From positions 34,479,006 through 34,543,005 of the forward strand of contig OZ026603.1 in the NCBI GenBank assembly GCA_964020085.1: a stretch of DNA of 64,000 nt, written 5' to 3'. Source of the stretch: Micromussa lordhowensis. Its lineage: Eukaryota > Cnidaria > Anthozoa > Scleractinia > Lobophylliidae. This document shows positions 1 to 12,854 of this stretch, piece after piece (positions within the stretch are counted from its first letter, which is position 1; each line of letters opens with the position of its first letter). The notes beneath the pieces were generated by a model. It saw only the letters and a list, made by a program, of their open reading frames with translations, was not told the DNA's origin and did no database searches. Both the position numbers and the translations under genes were made by a program.

Positions 1-2480
1 GTGCCCGTGAAGCCGAGCTATGTCAAATTTGCCAAGGGGACCCCCAGCGCGCGTTTTCTGAAATTCTGCAAAGTTGGGACCAGGGGAAACTACTGCAAAA
101 AGAAGGCCAGAAAAAACACCCTGGCGCCAATGCCATCATGTCGTAACTACGATTTCCTTCAAGTGCCAGCCTAGCAGAACATTTTGCTGCAAACCGCGCC
201 TCTTAAAGTGCCCGTGAAGCCGAGCTATGTCAAATTTGCCAAGGGGACCCCCAGCGCGCGTTTTCTGAAATTCTGCAAAGTTGGGACCAGGGGAAACTAC
301 TGCAAAAAAGGCCAGAAAAAACACCCTGGCGCCAATGCCATCATGTCCTAACTAGGATTTCCTTGAAGTGCCAACCAAGCAGAACATTTTGCTGCAAACC
401 GCGCCTCTTAAAGTGCCCGTGAGGCCAAGCTATGTCAAATTTACCAAGGGGACCCCCAGCGCGCGTTTTCTGAAATTCTGCAAAGTTGGGACAATGGGAA
501 ACTACTGCAAAAAGAAGGCCAGAAAAAACACCCTGGCGCCAATGCCATCATGTCCTAACAAGGATTTCCTTGAAGTGCCAGCCTAGCAGAACATTTTGCT
601 GCAAACCGCGCCTCTTAAAGTGCCCGTGAAGCCGAGCTATGTCAAATTTGCCAAGGGGACCCCCAGCGCGCGTTTTCTGAAATTCTGCAAAGTTGGGACC
701 AGGGGAAACTACTGCAAAAAGAAGGCCAGAAAAAACACCCTGGCGACAATGCCATCATGTCCTAACTACGATTTCCTTGAAGTGCCAACCTAGCAGAACA
801 TTTTGCTGCAAACCGCGCCTCTTAAAGTGCCCGTGAAGCCGAGCTATGTCAAATTTGCCAAGGGGACACCCAGCGCGCGTTTTCTGAAATTCTGCAAAGT
901 TGGGACCAGGGGAAACTACTGCAAAAAGAAGGCCAGAAAAAACACCCTGGCGCCAATGCCATAATGACGTAACTAAAATTTCCTTGAAGTGCCAACCTAG
1001 CAGAACATTTTGCTGCAAACCGCGCCTCTTAAAGTGCCCGTGAAGCCGAGCTATGTCAAATTTGCCAAGGGGACCCCCAGCGCGCGTTTTCTGAAATTCT
1101 GCAAAGTTGGGACCAGGGGAAACTACTGCAAAAAAAAGGCCAGAAAAAACACCCTGGCGCCAATGCCATCATGTCTTAACTTAAATTTCCTTAAAGTGCC
1201 AACCTAGCAGAACATTTTGCTGCAAACTGCGCCTCTTAAAGTGCCCGTGAAGCCGAGCTATGTCAAATTTGCCAAGGGGACCCCCAGCGCGCGTTTTCTG
1301 AAATTCTGCAAAGTTGGGACCAGGGGAAACTACTGCAAAAAGAAGGCCAGAAAAAAACACCCTGGCGCCAATGCCATCATGTCCTAACTAGGATTTCCTT
1401 CAAGTGCCAGCCTAGTAGAACATTTTGCTGCAAACCGCGCCTCTTAAAGTGCCCGTGAAGCCGAGCTATGTCAAATTTGCCAAGGGGACCCCCAGCGCGC
1501 GTTTTCTGAAATTCTGCAAAGTTGGGACCAGGGGAAACTACTGCAAAAAAGGCCAGAAAAAACACCCTGGCGCCAATGCCATCATGTCGTAACTAGGATT
1601 TTCTTGAAGTGCCAACCTAGCAGAACATTTTGCTGCAAACCGCGCCTCTTAAAGTGCCCGTGAGGCCGAGCTATGTCAAATTTACCAAGGGGACCCCCAG
1701 CGCGCGTTTTCTGAAATTCTGCAAAGTTGGGACAATGGGAAACTACTGCAAAAAGAAGGCCAGAAAAAACACCCTGGCGCCAATGCCATCATGTCCTAAC
1801 AAGGATTTCCTTGAAGTGCCAGCCTAGCAGAACATTTTGCTGCAAACCGCGCCTCTTAAAGTGCCCGTGAAGCCGAGCTATGTCAAATTTGCCAAGGGGA
1901 CCCCCAGCGCGCGTTTTCTGAAATTCTGCAAAGTTGGGACCAGGGGAAACTACTGCAAAAAGAAGGCCAGAAAAAACACCCTAGCGACAATGCCATCATG
2001 TCCTAACTACGATTTCCTTGAAGTGCTAACCTAGCAGAACATTTTGCTGCAAACCGCGCCTCTTAAAGTGCCCGTGAAGCCGAGCTATGTCAAATTTTCC
2101 AAGGGGACCCCCATCGCGCGTTTTCTGAAATTCTGCAAAGTTGGGACCAGGGGAAACTACTGCAAAAAGAAGGCCAGAAAAAACACCCTGGCGCCAATGC
2201 CATCATGTCCTAACTAAAATTTCCTTAAAGTGCCAACCTAGCAGAACATTTTGCTGCAAACCGCGCCTCTTAAAGTGCCCGTGAAGCCGAGCTATGTCAA
2301 ATTTGCCAAGGGGACCCCCAGCGCGCGTTTTCTGAAATTCTGCAAAGTTGAGACCAGGGGAAACTACTGCAAAAAAGGCCAGAAAAAAACACCCTGGCGC
2401 CAATGCCATCATGTCCTAACTAAGATTTCCTTGAAGTGCCAACCTAGCAAAACATTTTGCTGCAAACCGCGCCTCTTAAA
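1..2480 (+). repeat. 6-mer higher-order repeat, two copies (offset 1240/1241)
   Basis: Copy one is about 1-1240 and copy two about 1241-2480. Shared rare variants recur at this spacing: the 2 bp-shorter A-run tgcaaaaaaggcc (~301 and ~1541), gtgaggcc with aaatttacc (~419 and ~1659), gggacaatggg (~489 and ~1730), cctaacaagg (~554 and ~1795) and ggcgacaatgcc (~742 and ~1983). Similarity is clearest over the first four monomers. The last two diverge: ataatgacgtaac near 960 is absent from copy two. The offset changes from 1240 to 1241 because copy two has one extra A near 1358. Confidence 0.8.
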
Positions 2481-3033
2481 GTGCCCGTGAAGCCGAGCTA
2501 TGTCAAATTTGCCAAGGGGACCCCCAGCGCGCGTTTTCTGAAATTCTGCAAAGTTGGGACCAGGGGAAACTACTGCAAAAAGAAGGCCAAAAAAAACACC
2601 CTGGCGTCAATGCCATCATGTCCTAACTAAAATTTCCTTGAAGTGCCAACCTAGCAGAACATTTTGCTGCAAACCGCGCCTCTTAAAGTGCCCGTGAAGC
2701 CGAGCTATGTCAAATTTGCCAAGGGGACCCCCAGCGCGCGTTTTCTGAAATTCTGCAAAGTTGGGACCAGGGGAAACTACTGCAAAAAGAAGGCCAGAAA
2801 AAACACCCTGGCGCCAATGCCATCATGTCTTATCTAGAATTTCCTTGAAGTGCCAACCTAGCAGAACATTTTGCTGCAAACCGCGCCTCTTAAAGTGCCC
2901 GTGAAGCCGAGCTATGTCAAATTTGCCAAGGGGACCCCCAGCGCGCGTTTTCTGAAATTCTGCAAAGTTGGGACCAGGGGAAACTACTGCAAAAAGAAGG
3001 CCAGAAAAAACACCCTGGCGCCAATGCCATCAT
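2481..3033 (+). repeat. Satellite monomers without a clear higher-order partner nearby
   Basis: These are ordinary 207 bp monomers with private changes such as ggcgtcaatgcc and tcttatctagaa. The unit just before (about 2203-2480, with aaagttgagacc) has a relative 2069 bp downstream near 4272-4550, ten monomers away. No gene or other element is present. Confidence 0.8.
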
Positions 3034-3654
3034 GTCCTAACTAACATTTCCTTAAAGTGCCAACCAAGCAGAACATTTTGCTGCAAACCGCGCCTCTTAA
3101 AGTGCCCGTGAAGCCGAGCTATGTCAAATTTGCCAAGGGGACCCCCAGCGCGCGTTTTCTGAAATTCTGCAAAGTTGGGACCAGGGGAAACTACTGCAAA
3201 AAGAAGGCCAGAAAAAACACCCTGGCGCCAATGCCATCATGTCCTAACTAACATTTCCTTAAAGTGCCAACCAAGCAGAACATTTTGCTGCAAACCGCGC
3301 CTCTTAAAGTGCCCGTGAAGCCGAGCTATGTCAAATTTGCCAAGGGGACCCCCAGCGCGCGTTTTCTGAAATTCTGCAAAGTTGGGACCAGGGGAAACTA
3401 CTGCAAAAAGAAGGCCAGAAAAAACACCCTGGCGCCAATGCCATCATGTCCTAACTAACATTTCCTTAAAGTGCCAACCAAGCAGAACATTTTGCTGCAA
3501 ACCGCGCCTCTTAAAGTGCCCGTGAAGCCGAGCTATGTCAAATTTGCCAAGGGGACCCCCAGCGCGCGTTTTCTGAAATTCTGCAAAGTTGGGACCAGGG
3601 GAAACTACTGCAAAAAGAAGGCCAGAAAAAACACCCTGGCGCTAATGCCATCAT
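3034..3654 (+). repeat. Run of three near-identical single monomers
   Basis: Units 3034-3240, 3241-3447 and 3448-3654 share the combination aactaacatttcc, ttaaagtgcc and the rare caaccaagcag at exactly 207 bp spacing. The third differs by ggcgctaatgcc. This looks like amplification of one monomer. The caaccaagcag change (TAG to AAG) removes a stop codon in one forward frame, which explains three identical 64-residue open frames here; they are not genes. Confidence 0.85.
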
Positions 3655-5130
3655 GTCCTAACTAGGATTTCCTTGAAGTGCCAACCTAGCAGAACATTTT
3701 GCTGCAAACCGCGCCTCTTAAAGTGCCCGAGAAGCCGAGCTATGGCAATTTTGCCAAGGGGACACCCAGCGCGCGTTTTCTGAAATTCTGCAAAGTTGGG
3801 ACCAGGGGAAACTACTGCAAAAAGAAGGCCAGAAAAAACACCCTGGCGCAAATGCCATCATGTTTTAACTAAAATTTCCTTAAAGTGCCAACCTAGCAAA
3901 ACATTTTGCTTCAAACCGCGCCTCTTAAAGTGCCCGTGAAGCCGAGCTATGTCAAATTTGCCAAGGGCACCCTCAGCGCGCGTTTTCTGAAATTCTGCAA
4001 AGTTGGGACCAGGGGAAACTACTGCAAAAAGAAGGCCAGAAAAAAAACCCTGGCGCCAATCCGATCATGTCCTAGCTAGGATTTCCTTGAAGTGCCAACC
4101 TAGCAAAACATTTTGCTGCAAACCGCGCCTCTTAAAGTGCCCGTGAAGCCGAGCTATGTCATATTTGCCAAGGGGACCCCCAGCGCGCGTTTTCTGAAAT
4201 TCTGCAAAGTTGGGACCAGGGGAAACTACTGCAAAAAGAAGGCCAGAAAAAACACCCTGGCGCCAATGCCATCATGTCCTAACTAAAATTTCCTTGAAGT
4301 GCCAACCTAGCAGAACATTTTGCTGCAAACCGCGCTTCTTAAAGTGCCCGTGAAGCCGAGCTATGTCAAATTTACCAAGGGGACCCCCAGCGCGCGTTTT
4401 CTGAAATTCTGCAAAGTTGAGACCAGGGGAAACTACTGCAAAAAAGGCCAGAAAAAACACCCTGGCGCCAATGCCATCATGTCCTAACTAAGATTTCCTT
4501 GAAGTGCCAACCTAGCAGAACATTTTGCTGCAAACCGCGCCTCTTAAAGTGCCCGTGAAGCCGAGCTATGTCAAATTTGCCAAGGGGACCCCCAGCGCGC
4601 GTTTTCTGAAATTCTGCAAAGTTGGGACCAGGGGAAACTACTGCAAAAAGAAGGCCAGAAAAAACACCCTGGCGCCAATGCCATCATGTCCTAACTAAAA
4701 TTTCCTTGAAGTGCCAACCTAGCACAACATTTTGCTGCAAACCGCGCCTCTTAAAGTGCCCGAGAAGCCGAGCTATGGCAATTTTGCCAAGGGGACACCC
4801 AGCGCGCGTTTTCTGAAATTCTGCAAAGTTGGGACCAGGGGAAACTACTGCAAAAAGAAGGCCAAAAAAAACACCCTGGCGCCAATGCCATCATGTTTTA
4901 ACTAAGATTTCCTTAAAGTGCCAACCTAGCAAAACATTTTGCTTCAAACCGCGCCTCTTAAAGTGCCCGTGAAGCCGAGCTATGTCAAATTTGCCAAGGG
5001 GACCCCCAGCGCGCGTTTTCTGAAATTCTGCAAAGTTGGGACCAGGGGAAACTACTGCAAAAAGAAGGCCAGAAAAAACACTCTGGCGCCAATCCGATCA
5101 TGTCCTAACTAGGATTTCCTTAAAGTGCCA
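3655..5130 (+). repeat. 5-mer duplication (offset 1033)
   Basis: A distinctive run recurs after 1033 bp. cccgagaagcc with tatggcaattttgcc occurs at 3726 and 4759. catgttttaacta and ttgcttcaaaccgcg follow in both copies, then ccaatccgatcatg (ccgatc at 4061 and 5094). The offset is 2 bp below five monomers because an intervening unit near 4438 has the short A-run. The first copy is roughly 3655-4690; the second is visible to about 5130. Confidence 0.8.
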
Positions 5131-5826
5131 ACCTAGCAAAACATTTTGCTGCAAATCGCGCCTCTTAAAGTGCCCGTGAAGCCGAGCTATGTCAAATTTG
5201 CCAAGGGGACCCCCAGCGCGCGTTTTCTGAAATTCTGCAAAGTTGGGACCAGGGGAAACTACTGCAAAAAGAAGGCCAGAAAAAACACCCTGGCGCCAAT
5301 GCCATCATGTCCTAACTAGAATTTCCTTGAAGTGCCAACCTAGCAGAACATTTTGCTGCAAACCGCGCTTCTTAAAGTGCCCGTGAAGCCGAGCTATGTC
5401 AAATTTACCAAGGGGACCCCCAGCGCGCGTTTTCTGAAATTCTGCAAAGTTGGGACCAGGGGAAACTACTGCAAAAAGAAGGCCAGAAAAAACACCCTGG
5501 CGCCAATGCCATCATGTCCTAACTAGAATTTCCTTGAAGAGCCAACCTAGCAAAACATTTTGCTGCAAACCGCGCCTCTTAAAGTGCCCGTGAAGCCGAG
5601 CTATGTCAAATTTGCCAAGGGAACCCCTAGCGCGCGTTTTCTGAAATTCTGCAAAGTTGGGACCAGGGGATACTACTGCAAAAAGAAGGCCAGAAAAAAC
5701 ACCCTGGCGCCAATGCCATCATGTTCTAACTAGCATTTCCTTGAAGTGCCAATCTAGCAGAACATTTTGCTGCAAACCGCGCCTCTAAAAGTGCCCGTGA
5801 AGCCGAGCTATTTCAAATTTGCCAAG
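5131..5826 (+). repeat. Satellite monomers before the 17-mer block
   Basis: About three and a half ordinary monomers with private variants (gggaacccctagc, ggggatactactgc, tatttcaaatttgcc). Their right edge meets the first copy of the 3514 bp block. Nothing but satellite is present. Confidence 0.8.
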
Positions 5827-8800
5827 AGGACCCCAGCGCGCGTTTTCTGAAATTCTGCAAAGTTGGGACCAGGGGAAACTACTGCAAAAAGAAGGCCAGA
5901 AAAAACACCCTGGCGCCAATGCCATCATGTCCTAACTAGAATTTCCTTAAAGTGCCAACCTAGCAGAACATTTTGCTGCAAACGGCGCCTCTTAAAGTGC
6001 CCGTGAAGCCGAGCTATGTCAAATTTGCCAAGGGGACCCCCAGCGCGCGTTTTCTGAAATTCTGCAAAGTTGGGACCTGGGGAAACTACTGCAAAAAGAA
6101 GGCCAGAAAAAACACCCCGGTGCCAATGCCATCATGTCCTAACTAAAATTTCCTGGAAGTGCCAACCTAGCGGAACATTTTGCTGCAAACCGCGCCTCTT
6201 AAAGTGCCCGTGAAGCCGAGCTATGTCAAATTTGCCAAGGGGACCCCCAGCGCGCGTTTTCTTAAATTCTGCAAAGTTGGGACCAGGGGAAACTACTGCA
6301 AAAAGGAGGCCACAAAAAACACCCTGGCGCCAATGCCATCATGTCCTAACTAGGATTTCCTTGAAGTGCCAACTTAGCAGAACATTTTGTTGCAAACCGC
6401 GCCTCTTAAAGTGCCCGTGAAGCCGAGCTATGTCAAATTTGCCAAGGGGACCCCCAGCGCGCGTTTTCTGAAATTCTGCAAAGTTGGGACCAGGGGAAAC
6501 TAATGCAAAAAGAAGGCCAGAAAAAACACCCTGGCGCCAATGCCATTATGTCCTAACTAGGATTTCCTTAAAGTGCCAGCCTAGCACAACATTTTGCTGC
6601 AAACCGCGCCTCTTAAAGTGCCCGTGAAGCCGAGCTATGTCAAATTTGCCAAGGAGACCCCCAGCGCGCGTTTTCTGAAATTCTGCAAAGTTGGGACCAG
6701 GGGAAACTACTGCAAAAAGAAGGCCAGAAAAAACACCCTGGCGCCAATGCCATGATGTTTTAACTTGGATTTCCTTGAAGTGCCAACCTAGCAGAACATT
6801 TTGCTGCAAACCGCGCCTCTTAAAGTGCCCCTGAAGCCGACCTATGTCAAATTTGCCAAGGGGACCCCCAGCGCGCGTTTTCTGAAATTCTGCAAAGTTG
6901 GGACCAGGGGAAACTACTGCAAAAAAAAGGCCAGAAAAAACACCCTGGCGCCAATGCCATCATGTCCTAACTAACATTTCCTTAAAGTGCCAACCTAGCA
7001 GAACATTTTGCTGCAAACCGCGCCTCTTAAAGTGCCCGTGAAGCCGAGCTTTGTCAAATTTGCCAAGGGGACCCCCAGCGCGCGTTATCTGAAATTCTGC
7101 AAAGTTGGGACCAGGGGAAACTACTGCAAAAAGAAGGCCAGAAAAACACCCTGGCGCCAATGCCATCATGTCCTAACTAGAATTTCCTTCAAGTGCCAAC
7201 CTAGCAGAACATTTTGCTGCAAACCGCGCCTCTTAAAGTGCCCGTGAAGCCGAGCTATGTCAAATTTGCCAAGGGGACCCCCAGCGCGCGTTTTCTGAAA
7301 TTCTGCAAAGTTGGGACCAGGGGAAACTACTGCAAAAAGAAGGCCAGAAAAAACACCCTGGCGCCAATGCCATCATGTCCTAACTAAAATTTCCGTAAAG
7401 TGCCAACCTAGCAGAACATTTTGCTGCAAACCGCGCCTCTTAAAGTGCCCGTGAAGCCGAGCTATGTCAAATTTGCCAAGGGGACCCCCAGCGCGCGTTT
7501 TCTGAAATTCTGCAAAGTTGGGACCAAGGGAAACTACTGCAAAAAGAAGGCCAGAAAAAACACCCTGGCGCCAATGCCATCATGTCCTAACTAAAATTTC
7601 CTTCAAGTGCCAGCCTAGCAGAACATTTTGCTGCAAACCGCGTCTCTTAAAGTGCCCGTGAAGCCGAGCTATGTCAAATTTGCCAAGGGGACCCCCAGCT
7701 CGCGTTTTCTGAAATTCTGCAAAGTTAAGACCAGGGGAAACTCCTGCAAAAAGAAGGCCAGAAAAAACACCCTGGCGCCAATGCCATCATGTCCTAACTA
7801 AAATTTCCTTAAAGTGCTAACCTAGCACAACATTTTGCTGCAAACCGCGCCTCTTAAAGTGCCCGTGAAGCCGAGCTATGTCAAATTTGCCAAGGGGAAC
7901 CCCAGCGCGCGTTTTCTGAAATTCGGCAAAGTTGGGACCAGGGGAAACTACTGCAAAAAGAAGGCCAGAAAAAACACCATGGCGCCAATGCCATCATGTT
8001 CTAACTAGCATTTCCTTGAAGTGCCAACCTAGCAGAACATTTTGCTGCAAACCGCGCCTCTTAAAGTGCCCGTGAAGCCGAGCTATGTCAAATTTGCCAA
8101 GGGGACCCCCAGCGCGCGTTTTCTGAAATTCTGCAAAGTTGGGACCAGGGGAAAGTACTGCAAAAAGAAGGCCAGAAAAAACACCCTGCGGCCAATGCCA
8201 TCATGTCCTAACTAGGATTTCCTTAAAGTGCCAACCTAGCAGAACATTTTGATGCAAACTGCGCTTCTTAAAGGGCCCGTGAAGCCGAGCTATGTCAAAT
8301 TTGCCAAGGGGACCCCCAGCGCGCGTTTTCTGAAATTCTGCAAAGTTGGGACCAGGGGAAACTACTGCAAAAAAGGCCAGAAAAAACACCCTGGCGCCAA
8401 TGCCATCATGTCCTAACTACGATTTCCTTGAAGTGCCAACCTAGCAGAACATTTTGCTGCAAACTGCGCCTCTTAAAGTGCCCGTGAAGCCGAGCTATGT
8501 CAAATTTGCCAAGGGGACCCCCAGCGCGCGTTTTCTGAAATTCTGCAAAGTTGGGACCAGGGGAAACTACTGCAAAAAGAAGGCCAGAAAAAACACCCTG
8601 GCGCCAATGCCATCATGTCCTAACTAGAATTTCCTTGAAGTGCCAACCTAGCAGAACATTTTGCTGCAAACCGCGCCTCTTAAAGTGCCCGTGAAGCCGA
8701 GCTATGTCAAATTTGCCAAGGGGACCCCCAGCGCGCGTTTTCTGAAATTCTGCAAAGTTGGGACCAGGGGAAACTACTGCAAAAAGAAGGCCAGAAAAAA

Positions 8801-9340
8801 CACCCTGGCGCCAATGCCATCATGTTTTAACTAAAATTTCCTTCAAGTGCCAACCTAGCAGAACATTTTGCTGCAAACCGCGCCTCTTAAAGTGCCCGTG
8901 AAGCCGAGCTATGTCAAATTTGCCAAGAGGACCCCAGCGCGCGTTTTCTGAAATTCTGCAAAGTTGGGACCAGGGGAAACTACTGCAAAAAGAAGGCCAG
9001 AAAAAACACCCTGGCGCCAATGCCATCATGTCTTAACTAAAATTTCCTTAAAGTGCCAACCTAGCAGAACATTTTGCTGCAAACCGCGCCTCTTAAAGTG
9101 CCCGTGAAGCCGAGCTATGTCAAATTTGCCAAGGGGATCCCCAGCGCGCGTTTTCTGAAATTCTGCAAAGTTGGGACCAGGGGAAACTACTGCAAAAAGA
9201 AGGCCAGAAAAAACACCCTGGCGCCAATGCCATCATGTTCTAACTAAAATTTCCTTCAAGTGCCAACCTAGCAGAACATTTTGCTGCAAACCGCGCCTCT
9301 TAAAGTGCCCGTGAAGCCGAGCTATGTCAAATTTGCCAAG
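5827..9340 (+). repeat. 17-mer block, copy 1 of tandem duplication
   Basis: This 3514 bp segment (17 monomers, 5 bp short of 17 x 207) repeats immediately downstream. Diagnostic variants include tgcaaacggcgcc, gggacctgggg, caccccggtgcc, aaggaggccacaaaa, aactaatgcaaaa, ctgaagccgacc, gcgcgttatctg, gttaagacc with aactcctgc, aaattcggc, caccatggcg, caccctgcggcc and tttgatgcaaactgcg. Each has a partner exactly 3514 bp later. The left edge coincides with the start of aggaccccagcgcg, a C-run shortened by one base. Confidence 0.93.
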
Positions 9341-12300
9341 AGGACCCCAGCGCGCGTTTTCTGAAATTCTGCAAAGTTGGGACCAGGGGAAACTACTGCA
9401 AAAAGAAGGCCAGAAAAAACACCCTGGCGCCAATGCCATCATGTCCTAACTAGAATTTCCTTAAAGTGCCAACCTAGCAGAACATTTTGCTGCAAACGGC
9501 GCCTCTTAAAGTGCCCGTGAAGCCGAGCTATGTCAAATTTGCCAAGGGGACCCCCAGCGCGCGTTTTCTGAAATTCTGCAAAGTTGGGACCTGGGGAAAC
9601 TACTGCAAAAAGAAGGCCAGAAAAAACACCCCGGTGCCAATGCCATCATGTCTTAACTAAAATTTCCTGGAAGTGCCAACCTAGCGGAACATTTTGCTGC
9701 AAACCGCGCCTCTTAAAGTGCCCGTGAAGCCGAGCTATGTCAAATTTGCCAAGGGGACCCCCAGCGCGCGTTTTCTTAAATTCTGCAAAGTTGGGACCAG
9801 GGGAAACTACTGCAAAAAGGAGGCCACAAAAAACACCCTGGCGCCAATGCCATCATGTCCTAACTAGGATTTCCTTGAAGTGCCAACCTAGCAGAACATT
9901 TTGTTGCAAACCGCGCCTCTTAAAGTGCCCGTGAAGCCGAGCTATGTCAAATTTGCCAAGGGGACCCCCAGCGCGCGTTTTCTGAAATTCTGCAAAGTTG
10001 GGACCAGGGGAAACTAATGCAAAAAGAAGGCCAGAAAAAACACCCTGGCGCCAATGCCATTATGTCCTAACTAGGATTTCCTTAAAGTGCCAGCCTAGCA
10101 CAACATTTTGCTGCAAACCGCGCCTCTTAAAGTGCCCGTGAAGCCGAGCTATGTCAAATTTGCCAAGGAGACCCCCAGCGCGCGTTTTCTGAAATTCTGC
10201 AAAGTTGGGACCAGGGGAAACTACTGCAAAAAGAAGGCCAGAAAAAACACCCTGGCGCCAATGCCATGATGTTTTAACTTGGATTTCCTTGAAGTGCCAA
10301 CCTAGCAGAACATTTTGCTGCAAACCGCGCCTCTTAAAGTGCCCCTGAAGCCGACCTATGTCAAATTTGCCAAGGGGACCCCCAGCGCGCGTTTTCTGAA
10401 ATTCTGCAAAGTTGGGACCAGGGGAAACTACTGCAAAAAAAAGGCCAGAAAAAACACCCTGGCGCCAATGCCATCATGTCCTAACTAACATTTCCTTAAA
10501 GTGCCAACCTAGCAGAACATTTTGCTGCAAACCGCGCCTCTTAAAGTGCCCGTGAAGCCGAGCTTTGTCAAATTTGCCAAGGGGACCCCCAGCGCGCGTT
10601 ATCTGAAATTCTGCAAAGTTGGGACCAGGGGAAACTACTGCAAAAAGAAGGCCAGAAAAACACCCTGGCGCCAATGCCATCATGTCCTAACTAGAATTTC
10701 CTTTAAGTGCCAACCTAGCAGAACATTTTGCTGCAAACCGCGCCTCTTAAAGTGCCCGTGAAGCCGAGCTATGTCAAATTTGCCAAGGGGACCCCCAGCG
10801 CGCGTTTTCTGAAATTCTGCAAAGTTGGGACCAGGGGAAACTACTGCAAAAAGAAGGCCAGAAAAAACACCCTGGCGCCAATGCCATCATGTCCTAACTA
10901 AAATTTCCGTAAAGTGCCAACCTAGCAGAACATTTTGCTGAAAACCGCGCCTCTTAAAGTGCCCGTGAAGCCGAGCTATGTCAAATTTGCCAAGGGGACC
11001 CCCAGCGCGCGTTTTCTGAAATTCTGCAAAGTTGGGACCAAGGGAAACTACTGCAAAAAGAAGGCCAGAAAAAACACCCTGGCGCCAATGCCATCATGTC
11101 CTAACTAAAATTTCCTTCAAGTGCCAGCCTAGCAGAACATTTTGCTGCAAACCGCGTCTCTTAAAGTGCCCGTGAAGCCGAGCTATGTCAAATTTGCCAA
11201 GGGGACCCCCAGCTCGCGTTTTCTGAAATTCTGCAAAGTTAAGACCAGGGGAAACTCCTGCAAAAAGAAGGCCAGAAAAAACACCCTGGCGCCAATGCCA
11301 TCATGTCCTAACTAAAATTTCCTTAAAGTGCTAACCTAGCACAACATTTTGCTGCAAACCGCGCCTCTTAAAGTGCCCGTGAAGCCGAGCTATGTCAAAT
11401 TTGCCAAGGGGAACCCCAGCGCGCGTTTTCTGAAATTCGGCAAAGTTGGGACCAGGGGAAACTACTGCAAAAAGAAGGCCAGAAAAAACACCATGGCGCC
11501 AATGCCCTCATGTTCTAACTAGCATTTCCTTGAAGTGCCAACCTAGCAGAACATTTTGCTGCAAACCGCGCCTCTTAAAGTGCCCGTGAAGCCGAGCTAT
11601 GTCAAATTTGCCAAGGGGACCCCCAGCGCGCGTTTTCTGAAATTCTGCAAAGTTGGGACCAGGGGAAAGTACTGCAAAAAGAAGGCCAGAAAAAACACCC
11701 TGCGGCCAATGCCATCATGTCCTAACTAGAATTTCCTTAAAGTGCCAACCTAGCAGAACATTTTGATGCAAACTGCGCTTCTTAAAGGGCCCGTGAAGCC
11801 GAGCTATGTCAAATTTGCCAAGGGGACCCCCAGCGCGCGTTTTCTGAAATTCTGCAAAGTTGGGACCAGGGGAAACTACTGCAAAAAAGGCCAGAAAAAA
11901 CACCCTGGCGCCAATGCCATCATGTCCTAACTACGATTTCCTTGAAGTGCCAACCTAGCAGAACATTTTGCTGCAAACCGCGCCTCTTAAAGTGCCCGTG
12001 AAGCCGAGCTATGTCAAATTTGCCAAGGGGACCCCCAGCGCGCGTTTTCTGAAATTCTGCAAAGTTGGGACCAGGGGAAACTACTGCAAAAAGAAGGCCA
12101 GAAAAAACACCCTGGCGCCAATGCCATCATGTCCTAACTAGAATTTCCTTGAAGTGCCAACCTAGCAGAACATTTTGCTGCAAACCGCGCCTCTTAAAGT
12201 GCCCGTGAAGCCGAGCTATGTCAAATTTGCCAAGGGGACCCCCAGCGCGCGTTTTCTGAAATTCTGCAAAGTTGGGACCAGGGGAAACTACTGCAAAAAG

Positions 12301-12854
12301 AAGGCCAGAAAAAACACCCTGGCGCCAATGCCATCATGTTTTAACTAAAATTTCCTTCAAGTGCCAACCTAGCAGAACATTTTGCTGCAAACCGCGCCTC
12401 TTAAAGTGCCCGTGAAGCCGAGCTATGTCAAATTTGCCAAGAGGACCCCAGCGCGCGTTTTCTGAAATTCTGCAAAGTTGGGACCAGAGGAAACTACTGC
12501 AAAAAGAAGGCCAGAAAAAACACCCTGGCGCCAATGCCATCATGTCTTAACTAAAATTTCCTTAAAGTGCCAACCTAGCAGAACATTTTGCTGCAAACCG
12601 CGCCTCTTAAAGTGCCCGTGAAGCCGAGCTATGTCAAATTTGCCAAGGGGATCCCCAGCGCGCGTTTTCTGAAATTCTGCAAAGTTGGGACCAGGGGAAA
12701 CTACTGCAAAAAGAAGGCCAGAAAAAACACCCTGGCGCCAATGCCATCATGTTCTAACTAAAATTTCCTTCAAGTGCCAACCTAGCAGAACATTTTGCTG
12801 CAAACCGCGCCTCTTAAAGTGCCCGTGAAGCCGAGCTATGTCAAATTTGCCAAG
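9341..12854 (+). repeat. 17-mer block, copy 2 of tandem duplication
   Basis: Second copy of the 5827-9340 segment, directly adjacent. Reading the two side by side, I noted eight single-base differences (pairs 6139/9653, 6374/9888, 7190/10704, 7427/10941, 7993/11507, 8216/11730, 8465/11979, 8974/12488) and no indel. That is about 99.8% identity, far above that of neighbouring monomers, so the duplication looks very recent or is an assembly product. At 12855 the shared sequence ends: the next unit reads tcttaactaaaa instead of tcctaactagaa. Confidence 0.93.

Noticed and set aside
136..324. Reverse-strand frames starting MFFLAFFAVV that resemble a signal peptide
   Set aside because: The hydrophobic start is the complement of the A-rich ggccagaaaaaacacc stretch. 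It appears wherever the A-run changes length and has no independent support.
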